From the NCBI GenBank assembly GCA_005879095.1, contig VBLM01000523.1:1-10848 (forward strand): DNA of 10,848 nt, read 5' to 3'. The notes beneath the pieces were generated by a model. That model was given only the letters and a program-made list of their open reading frames with translations. It was not told where the DNA came from and searched no databases. This DNA is from Deltaproteobacteria bacterium (GTDB lineage: Bacteria; Myxococcota; Myxococcia; Myxococcales; 40CM-4-68-19). The translations under genes and the position numbers were made by a program. Below are positions 1 to 5,553 of the stretch, in pieces (position 1 is the stretch's first letter; every line of letters starts with the position of its first letter).

Positions 1-42
1 CGATCGATAGATCCGCAGCAACCGACGCGCGTTTCGTAGAGC

Positions 43-324
43 ATGACGAAGCGGTCGCTCGACACGCTGCGGGTCCTAACGCCCTGCCCGCTGGCGGCGG
101 AGTTCCAGGAACCGGTGTCGCACTGCAAGGTCTGCGGGCGCGACGTCTTTCGCGAGGCGCTGCGGACGGCGGTGATGGTCACCGTCCTCGCAGGAGCGGC
201 GCAAGCGGGCGTGCGCGCCGCCATCGAGCCGCCTCCGCGGGTGGAGAAACTCGAAGCAGCGATGCGATCGGGTCCGCCGCTGAGAACCGGCGGCGTCATC
301 GCGCACAACCACGAGTGGCATTAA
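43..324 (+). CDS. Small CxxC-motif hypothetical protein with a hydrophobic segment
   Basis: A 93-residue protein of unknown function. Third codon positions are almost all G or C, as in the neighbouring genes, which argues that it is real. The N-terminal third has a Cys-Pro (Cys15) and then a His27-Cys28-x2-Cys31 cluster followed by GRDV. This resembles the short 'CP...C-x2-C...V' Cys motif that I associate with many myxobacterial hypothetical proteins, so metal binding is plausible but inferred. Residues about 43-57 are a short alanine/valine-rich hydrophobic segment, possibly a weak membrane helix, followed by a proline-rich linker and a tail ending in HNHEWH. There is no clear Shine-Dalgarno before the ATG at 43. 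Its stop codon overlaps the stop of the convergent polymerase gene within TTAA (321-324). A zinc-ribbon-like regulator or membrane anchor is possible; no function is assigned. Confidence 0.62.
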   Translation: MTKRSLDTLRVLTPCPLAAEFQEPVSHCKVCGRDVFREALRTAVMVTVLAGAAQAGVRAAIEPPPRVEKLEAAMRSGPPLRTGGVIAHNHEWH

Positions 325-1337
325 GGCTTGCGGCGCTTGGACGGCTGCACGCGCGGCGGCTCGTCGTCCTGCTTCGCGTAATGTGGCGGCCACGGTGCGT
401 CGCCCTGTCCTTCCGTCTTCTGCCGCGCCGACAACTCGAGCAGCGACTCCAGCGAGCCTTTGACGTCGTCGATCTTCGCGTGTGGGTCGCCTCCTGAAGC
501 GAACCGCGCCGGCACCGTCTGCAGTGTGAACGCCTCGGGTTCGACGGACGGCACCTCGTCCCAGCCGAGAGGCGTCGAGACGCGCGCGTCCGGCGTCGGC
601 CGGACCGAGTAAGCCGAGGCGACCGTGCGATCTTTTGCGTTCTGATTGTAGTCGATGAAGACGCCGTGCCGCTCCTCCTTCCACCACTTGGAGGTGGCCA
701 GCTGCGGCGCGCGCCGCTCGACTTCGCGCGCCAATGCGAGAGCCGCGGCGCGAACTTCCTGGAATGTCCAACGCTGCTGGATGCGGACGTTGACGTGAAT
801 GCCGCGCGAACCCGACGTCTTGGGAAACCCGGTGAGCCCGTGCTCGCCCAGCACCTCTCGCGCGAGCAGCGCCACCCGCCGGACGTCGTCCCACGGAACG
901 CCCGGCTGCGGATCGAGATCGACGCGCAGCTCGTCGGGATGATCGAGGTCCTCCGCGCGCACCGGATGCGGATGCAGATCGATGCAGCCGAGATTGATGA
1001 TCCACGCCAGCTGTGCCGCGTCGCGCAGCACGATCTCGCGCGCGGTGCGGCCGGACGGGAACTTGAGCTCGACCACTTCGATCCAGAGCGGCCGCGCTTC
1101 GGGCGCGCGCTTCTGGAAGAAGAATTCCCCCTCGGCGCCGTTGACGTAGCGTTTGAGCGCCATCGGCCGGCCGCCGGCCCCCCGCAGCGCGCCCTCGGCG
1201 ACGGCGAGGTAGTAGCGGACCAGATCGATCTTGGTGATGCCGCGCTGTGGAAAGAAGATCTTCTCCGGATTCGAGATCGCGATCTCGCGGCCTTCGACCT
1301 GCAGCAGCTCCTTGCGCGCCGGCACGCCTTTCAGCAT
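321..1337 (-). CDS. ligD: Stand-alone LigD-type primase/polymerase (AEP superfamily)
   Basis: This is the polymerase domain of bacterial end-joining LigD as a separate 338-residue protein. The family adds nucleotides or ribonucleotides to DNA ends and fills gaps during double-strand break repair. Visible signatures are SNPEKIFFP near the N-terminus (22-30), LKRY and EFFFQKRAP (61-79), the metal-binding DLD (Asp140, Asp142), the TSGSRGIHV nucleotide-binding motif (174-182; Ser175, His181), and the third acidic residue in IDYNQNAKDRT (Asp229). All catalytic motifs look intact. There is no ligase or phosphoesterase domain in this chain, and the C-terminus is a short basic tail. The ATG at 1337 is chosen because family members begin shortly before the VEGREI segment. 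A GTG at 1367, overlapping the ligase stop as GTGA, and a further-upstream start at 1439 are alternatives; no strong ribosome binding site decides. It lies 26 bp behind the ligase gene and is probably co-transcribed with it. Confidence 0.93.
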   Translation of the reverse strand: MLKGVPARKELLQVEGREIAISNPEKIFFPQRGITKIDLVRYYLAVAEGALRGAGGRPMALKRYVNGAEGEFFFQKRAPEARPLWIEVVELKFPSGRTAREIVLRDAAQLAWIINLGCIDLHPHPVRAEDLDHPDELRVDLDPQPGVPWDDVRRVALLAREVLGEHGLTGFPKTSGSRGIHVNVRIQQRWTFQEVRAAALALAREVERRAPQLATSKWWKEERHGVFIDYNQNAKDRTVASAYSVRPTPDARVSTPLGWDEVPSVEPEAFTLQTVPARFASGGDPHAKIDDVKGSLESLLELSARQKTEGQGDAPWPPHYAKQDDEPPRVQPSKRRKP

Positions 1338-1363
1338 ACGGATGTGCGATGAAAATGGACAAG

Positions 1364-2437
1364 TCACCGCACCTGGCGCGCGCCGAAGATCTGCTTCAAC
1401 TCCGCCGCCGGCGTCTCCTCGAGCTGATCGTACCGGCACTCCGACGGTGGCTTGTCCGGCCGCCAGCGCTTGAACGTCGTCGCATGCCGGAACCGATCAC
1501 CCTGCAGGTGATCGTACGCGACTTCACACACGCGCTCGATCCGCAGCGGCTCCCAGGAGAGATCCTTTCCGCGATTCCAGCGTGAGGTCGCACCCGGCAT
1601 CCGCTGCTCTCCGGAAAACTGGGCCCACTCGCGCCACGGATGCGATTCCACCGCGCCCGCGCGCAGCGGCTCGAGCTCCTTGACCAGCTGCTTCCGCGCT
1701 GCAGTCGTAAACGACGACGTCACGCCAACGTGATGCAACGTCCCGGCATCGTCGTACAGCCCGAGCAGCAGCGAACCAACCATCGTCCCCGGTCCGTTCT
1801 TGTGCCAGCGAAATCCCGCCACCACGCAATCCGCGGTGCGCGCGTGCTTCACCTTGAACATCACACGCTTGTCAGGCTGGTAGACGTCGTCGAGCCGCTT
1901 CGCCACCACGCCGTCGAGACCCGCGCCTTCGAATCGGGAGAACCAGTCCTGTGCCACCGCGGGATCGCGGGTCGCCGGCGTCAGGTAGACGGGCGGCATC
2001 GCGCGCGAGAGCACTTTCTCGAGAAGGGCGCGCCGCTTCTCCTGCGGCGCCGCGATCAGGTCCTCACCGTCGAGCGCGAGAAGATCGAAGGCGACGTACG
2101 ACGAAGGCGTCCGCGCGGCGAGCAATTTGATCCGCGACTCCGCCGGATGGATTCGCAGCAGCAGCGCGTCGAAATCGAGGTGTCCCTCCGGGCTGGCGAT
2201 CACGATCTCACCGTCGAGCACGCACCGCTGCGGAACCTGCTGGGCCAGCGGTTCCAGCAGCTCGGGAAAATATCGATTGAACGGCTTCAGATCGCGGCTC
2301 TGCAGATAGACCTCGCTGCCGTCGCGGAAGACCAGCGCGCGGAAGCCGTCCCACTTCGGCTCGTACAGCCAGCCGTCGCCCTCCGGCAGCGAGGTCGAGA
2401 GCTTCGCCAGCATCGGCGCGATGGGCGGCTTCAGCAT
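1364..2437 (-). CDS. ATP-dependent DNA ligase, LigC/LigD ligase-domain type
   Basis: A 357-residue ATP-dependent DNA ligase that seals nicks through a lysine-AMP intermediate. The nucleotidyltransferase motifs appear in order: motif I EPKWDGFRA with catalytic Lys28, motif Ia SRD (Arg48), motif III LDGEIVI (Asp75, Glu77), motif IIIa FDLLALDG (117-124), motif IV GLDGVVAKR (173-181), and motif V FKVKHARTADCVV with Lys195 and Lys197. A C-terminal OB-fold follows, with the conserved WRPDKPPSEC stretch. Size and motif wording fit the LigC-like or isolated LigD-ligase class, not the larger replicative-type ligases. It has no fused polymerase or nuclease. The downstream polymerase gene, just 26 bp away, suggests the two act together in end joining or gap repair. 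No Shine-Dalgarno precedes the ATG at 2437, so translation may be leaderless or weak. Which subclass it belongs to needs a tree. Confidence 0.94.
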   Translation of the reverse strand: MLKPPIAPMLAKLSTSLPEGDGWLYEPKWDGFRALVFRDGSEVYLQSRDLKPFNRYFPELLEPLAQQVPQRCVLDGEIVIASPEGHLDFDALLLRIHPAESRIKLLAARTPSSYVAFDLLALDGEDLIAAPQEKRRALLEKVLSRAMPPVYLTPATRDPAVAQDWFSRFEGAGLDGVVAKRLDDVYQPDKRVMFKVKHARTADCVVAGFRWHKNGPGTMVGSLLLGLYDDAGTLHHVGVTSSFTTAARKQLVKELEPLRAGAVESHPWREWAQFSGEQRMPGATSRWNRGKDLSWEPLRIERVCEVAYDHLQGDRFRHATTFKRWRPDKPPSECRYDQLEETPAAELKQIFGARQVR

Positions 2438-2448
2438 GGACCGACCAT

Positions 2449-2454
2449 ATTCTA
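2449..2454 (-). promoter_or_regulatory. Possible -10 element for the ligase-polymerase operon
   Basis: The 50-bp divergent gap between the ligase and MshEN genes contains one AT-rich island (ACCATATTCTAGA) in otherwise GC-rich DNA. On the minus strand it reads TAGAAT, five of six matches to a sigma-70 -10 box, placed so that transcription would begin a few bases before the ligase ATG, giving a nearly leaderless message. No convincing -35 box is visible at 16-18 bp. This is a weak, inferred call. Confidence 0.22.
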
Positions 2455-2476
2455 GACGGCGGCCCCTGTCCGGCGC

Positions 2477-2480
2477 AGGA
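2477..2480 (+). promoter_or_regulatory. Ribosome binding site of the MshEN-domain gene
   Basis: AGGA lies seven bases before the ATG at 2488, a good Shine-Dalgarno position that supports this start over upstream alternatives in the same region. Confidence 0.5.
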
Positions 2481-2487
2481 TCGGGCC

Positions 2488-3168
2488 ATGGCGCGAGCGC
2501 GCATCCCGATCGAGGAGCTGCTCCTGCGGCACCGCGCCATCGACGAGGAACAGCTGCAATACGCCCGCGATCACCAGAAGAAAGTCGGCGGCGATCTCGG
2601 CGCCCTGCTGGTCGATCTCGGATTCGTCGGCGAAGAGGTGATGCTGCGGGCGCAGGCGCAGCAGCTCGGGATTCCGATGGTCAATCCCGAGCAGACCCCG
2701 CCGCCGCGCGAGCTGGCTGCCGCGCTGACCGAAGCGTTGTGCAAGCGATACGGTGTCATCCCGGTGAGCGGCAATCTGGAGTCGAAGCTGCTCCGGGTCG
2801 CAACTTCTTCGCCATCGAATCCGGAGCGCCTCGCGATGATCGGGCAGCTGAGCGGCTTCCGCGTCGAACCTGCGGCGGCGACCAAGGACTCGATCGCGAA
2901 GGCGATCCGAATTGCATTCGGGGCGCCGCCCGAGGAGCCGCTACCCGAAGTGCTGCCGGAGCCCGAACCGGACGACCTTCGCGATCGCGTCGCGCGGCTG
3001 GAGAAGATGCTGTCCAATCCGCAGTTCGCCGGCCTGGTCGCACGCGTCGAGCGGCTCGAGCAGATCGCCGAGAAGGACCACCACGCGCTCAACGTGCTGT
3101 GTCAGGTGCTGCTCGATCTCGGCTTCATCACCCGCGAGGAGTTGAAGAAGCGGCTGGGCAGCGGCTGA
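2488..3168 (+). CDS. Stand-alone MshEN (GspE/PilB N-terminal) domain protein with coiled-coil tail
   Basis: A 226-residue protein whose first ~150 residues look like an MshEN/T2SSE_N domain, the N-terminal module of type II secretion and type IV pilus ATPases that in some members binds cyclic di-GMP. Two helical half-repeats are visible: IPIEELLLRHRAIDEEQL (6-23) and DLGALLVDLGFVGEEVML (36-53), followed by QAQQLGIPMVN and a second lobe with ALCKRYGVIPV. There is no ATPase domain: no Walker A or B motif follows. After a proline/glutamate linker (about 148-160), residues about 162-200 form a charged coiled-coil-like helix, and the end (VLLDLGFITREELKKRL) echoes the MshEN half-repeat. It is probably a cytoplasmic adaptor or sensor. 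The stop overlaps the lipase start by one base (TGATG), so the two genes are likely translationally coupled. Cyclic di-GMP binding is not proven; the first half-repeat lacks the classical RLG start. Confidence 0.85.
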   Translation: MARARIPIEELLLRHRAIDEEQLQYARDHQKKVGGDLGALLVDLGFVGEEVMLRAQAQQLGIPMVNPEQTPPPRELAAALTEALCKRYGVIPVSGNLESKLLRVATSSPSNPERLAMIGQLSGFRVEPAAATKDSIAKAIRIAFGAPPEEPLPEVLPEPEPDDLRDRVARLEKMLSNPQFAGLVARVERLEQIAEKDHHALNVLCQVLLDLGFITREELKKRLGSG

Positions 3169-4238
3169 TGGAGGTGGTGGTCTTCGTGCCGGGTTTCTTC
3201 GGATTCGGCGCCTTCGGCCATCCCGATCGCCCGCTGGTCGAGTACTTCGCGCGCGTCGAGGACGCGCTGCTGCGCGCACACGTGCGACCGCTCCGGTTCG
3301 CCGTGCATCAACCGCCCCCGGCGGGATCGCTCGCCGAGCGCGTCCGATCCCTGCACGACAAGATTGTGCAGCTGATCGCCAACGGCGCCACCAGGCTGCA
3401 CCTGGTCGGCCACTCGAGCGGCGGCGTCGACGCGCGCCTGCTCGCCAACGCGCGGTACGCGGCGTTGCCTCCGCGCGACGGGATGTTGGCTCGGATCGCG
3501 ACCGTCACCACCATCTCCGCGCCGTTCAAAGGCACGCCGCTCGCGCGCCGTATCGGCCGGGGCGCGTGGCTGGCTGTCCCCGCGCTCTGGTTCGGCAGCA
3601 TCCTCGCCTCGCGCGGCCGGTTGCGGATCGCCGGCCAGGTGGCGACGCTGGCGAATCTGATCAAGCGCGTCACGCTGCAGCAGCCGACGCCGACCGATCA
3701 ACTGATCGCGCAGCTCGCCGACGTCGACGACGAAACCGCGCACCAGATCCGCCGCTTCCTCGACGACGTCTCGCAGGACCACCGGCTGGTCGAGGACCTG
3801 ACGCCGGAAGCCATGGGCGAGCTCAACCGCGGGCTCGAAGGCGGCGATCGCGTCGAGCCGCGCAGCTTCGTCTCCGTCTCGCCGCGGGCCGGGTTCTCGC
3901 CGATCGCATTCGCGACCGCACCGCTGCATCGCGTGCTCTATGATCTCACGTACGCGCTGACCGCGTCGCCGCCGCGCGATGGTGCCCCGGTGCCGCGCGG
4001 GCCCTGGATCGGCGCGCGGCGCGTCGCGCTCACCGACACCAGCAACGACGGCATCGTCCCGGCCTGGTCGCAGACGCTGCGCGGCGAGGCGGCCGGGATC
4101 GTGCTCGGCGATCACCTCGACGTGATCGGACACTACGAATCGGTCGGCGCGACGTTCCTGCGTTCCGGGTCCGATTTCGACGACGCGCGATTCCGCGCGC
4201 TCTGGTCCGACGTCGCCGCGAGCTTCACGGAACGCTGA
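3168..4238 (+). CDS. Alpha/beta-hydrolase, triacylglycerol lipase-like
   Basis: A 356-residue alpha/beta-hydrolase, most likely a lipase or esterase. It begins immediately with the first beta strand and oxyanion loop (VVVFVPGFFGFG, 3-14). The nucleophile elbow is LVGHSSGG (79-86), with Ser83 as the predicted nucleophile. The acid is probably Asp294 in SNDGIVP, and the histidine His316 in GDHLD, with His322 close by as an alternative. The SNDG...DHLD order resembles bacterial triacylglycerol lipases. No signal peptide is seen, so a cytoplasmic location, or export by another route, is expected; that is odd for a lipase. The middle (about 110-260) is a helical lid-like insertion. The ATG overlaps the stop of the MshEN gene, and no independent ribosome binding site is obvious, which suggests coupled translation. 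Its 3' end overlaps the convergent TPR/cNMP gene by 14 bp. The substrate is unknown. Confidence 0.88.
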   Translation: MEVVVFVPGFFGFGAFGHPDRPLVEYFARVEDALLRAHVRPLRFAVHQPPPAGSLAERVRSLHDKIVQLIANGATRLHLVGHSSGGVDARLLANARYAALPPRDGMLARIATVTTISAPFKGTPLARRIGRGAWLAVPALWFGSILASRGRLRIAGQVATLANLIKRVTLQQPTPTDQLIAQLADVDDETAHQIRRFLDDVSQDHRLVEDLTPEAMGELNRGLEGGDRVEPRSFVSVSPRAGFSPIAFATAPLHRVLYDLTYALTASPPRDGAPVPRGPWIGARRVALTDTSNDGIVPAWSQTLRGEAAGIVLGDHLDVIGHYESVGATFLRSGSDFDDARFRALWSDVAASFTER

Positions 4239-5448
4239 GCGCGCGGACGCGATCGGCCAGGCCCTCGCTGAACAGCCGGTAGATCCTCAACGCCGCCGAC
4301 GGGTGGCTCTCGAGATACATCTCGAATTTGTCGCGTTCGATGCGCAGCCCGCGCACCTGCGTCGAAGCGGTAACGCGCGCGGAGGTCAGCGATTTCGAGA
4401 GCAGCGAGATCTCGCCGATGTGAGCGCCGGGGCCGAGGCTGTTCAGATGGCGGGCGCCGCCGGGTCCGAGCGCGTACACCTCTGCGTCGCCCTCGATCAG
4501 GATCACCAGCCCGGGCGCGTCGACGCCGGCGTCGATGATCAGCTCGCCCGGCGACCACGTTTCCTCCGCGGCGAGCCGGTACAGGTCGCGCATGTCGCCC
4601 AGCGTCAGCCGCGCGAAGATGGGAATCTGTTTGAGGAACCGGTAGCCGTCCTGCTCGGGTGGAGGGGCTTCCGACGCCGGAACCGACTCGGGAGTCGCCT
4701 GGCGCGCGCGCAGCCGCTGTGCGCGCAGCCGCACGCGCTCCGCGTGGCCGGCTTGTCCGAGCTGATCGAAGAGCGTCGCAAGCAGCTCGTGCAGCTCGAC
4801 GTCGGTGCGGCCCACCTCGTTGTCGCGCGCAGCGTCCGCCACCAGTTGCGCGGCTTCGTTGGCGCGGTTGCGCTTGAGCAGGATCTCGGCGAGCCGCTTC
4901 ACGGCCGGCACCCGATCCGGATGCTCCTGCGGAACTTGCCGCAGGACATCCGTCTCGGCGCGCGTGTTGCCCGCGTCGCGATATGCGGCCGCCGATTCCA
5001 GCCAGCGCTCACCGCGTGCCAGGACCGTCGCGCGCGCGTCCGGCTGCTTCAGCTCCTGGTAGAGCGCGGCGGCTTCCTCCACCGCGCCGGAAGCGTGCAG
5101 CGCGCGCGCGGCGCGTTTCGGCTCGCCGGCCTTCTTCCAGCAGCGCGCGGCGGAAGCGAGATCGCCCGCTTCCTCGTAGAACCTGGCGGCGTCAGGCCAG
5201 AACCGCGCCTGCTCGTGCATCCGCGCAGCTCGCGCGAAATCGCGCGCCTGCACATACATGCGCACGCCGGCTTCGCGCAGCTTCGCATCGCCTTTCTGCA
5301 GCACACTGAACAGTTGCTCCGCCACCGCGCGGCCGCCTTCCTCGTAGAGATGGGTGGCGCTGTCGATATCGTCCTGCTGCAGGAGGCCTACCAGCACGCC
5401 GACGAGGTTCTTCTCCGAGATCACTCCGCCCACGATCCGGTCGCTCAT
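4225..5448 (-). CDS. TPR-like repeat protein with C-terminal cyclic-nucleotide-binding-like domain
   Basis: A 407-residue protein in two parts. Residues about 10-250 are alanine-rich helical repeats of TPR/SEL1 style (for example ARFYEEAGDLASAARCWKKA and the repeats around it), expected to be a protein-interaction scaffold. After a proline/glutamate linker (about 255-268), the C-terminal ~130 residues form a cNMP-binding (CAP_ED) fold: IPIFARL, a beta-roll with the conserved GELIIDAG, VILIEGDAEVYA, then GAHIGEISLL and closing helices. The phosphate-binding cassette is altered: the usual Pro-Arg after GE-x-x-L-L is replaced by Leu-Thr, so canonical cAMP binding is doubtful. No DNA-binding helix-turn-helix is present, so it is not a CRP regulator. 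The start at 5448 follows a GGAGG 12 bases upstream, slightly far; an open frame continues upstream to an ATG at 5553, but that part looks non-coding. A regulatory scaffold is the best guess. Confidence 0.86.
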   Translation of the reverse strand: MSDRIVGGVISEKNLVGVLVGLLQQDDIDSATHLYEEGGRAVAEQLFSVLQKGDAKLREAGVRMYVQARDFARAARMHEQARFWPDAARFYEEAGDLASAARCWKKAGEPKRAARALHASGAVEEAAALYQELKQPDARATVLARGERWLESAAAYRDAGNTRAETDVLRQVPQEHPDRVPAVKRLAEILLKRNRANEAAQLVADAARDNEVGRTDVELHELLATLFDQLGQAGHAERVRLRAQRLRARQATPESVPASEAPPPEQDGYRFLKQIPIFARLTLGDMRDLYRLAAEETWSPGELIIDAGVDAPGLVILIEGDAEVYALGPGGARHLNSLGPGAHIGEISLLSKSLTSARVTASTQVRGLRIERDKFEMYLESHPSAALRIYRLFSEGLADRVRALSVP

Positions 5449-5520
5449 CTCTACATTCTGCCTCCAATGTGGGCGTCCAGGCGAACGCTCGGGGGCTTGC
5501 GCGGCAACGTCGCCGTTCAA

Positions 5521-5553
5521 ATGTTTCGGCCCCCTCGCGGGAGGTCGAAACAT
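5521..5553. repeat. 33-bp inverted repeat over the BNR gene ribosome binding site and start
   Basis: Arms of 14 bases flank a five-base loop (5535-5539). The outer eight base pairs are perfect (ATGTTTCG with CGAAACAT); inside them come a G-T wobble, two C-G pairs, one C-A mismatch and two more C-G pairs. The Shine-Dalgarno GGGAGG (5539-5544) and the first two bases of the ATG at 5552 fall inside the structure. It could be an RNA hairpin limiting translation or a DNA operator in the divergent gap. The inverted repeat is directly visible; its role is inference. Confidence 0.75.
5539..5544 (+). promoter_or_regulatory. Ribosome binding site of the secreted BNR protein gene
   Basis: GGGAGG lies seven bases before the ATG at 5552. 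It is the strongest Shine-Dalgarno noticed in the window and fixes this start ahead of the longer upstream open frame. It is buried in the right arm of the inverted repeat at 5521-5553. Confidence 0.7.

Noticed and set aside
1..10. Possible tail of an upstream plus-strand gene ending at TAG 8-10
   Set aside because: Only two codons are visible before the stop; nothing can be supported.
76..1362. 428-residue minus-strand open frame opposite and beside the polymerase gene
   Set aside because: Arg/Ala/Gly-rich translation without domains, in a different frame from the clear polymerase; a shadow of high-GC coding bias.
1494..1514. Perfect 8-bp inverted repeat with a 5-base centre inside the ligase gene
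   Set aside because: It lies in a conserved coding stretch (YDHLQGDR) and is short enough to arise by chance in GC-rich DNA.
2421..3167. In-frame upstream extension of the lipase open frame to 2421
   Set aside because: It lies entirely over the MshEN gene in another frame, is Arg/Pro-rich, and the lipase fold begins right after the ATG at 3168.
5449..5553. 35-residue N-terminal extension of the TPR/cNMP protein to an ATG at 5553
   Set aside because: The extension is Pro/Arg-rich, crosses the inverted repeat, and has no support compared with the start at 5448 preceded by GGAGG.
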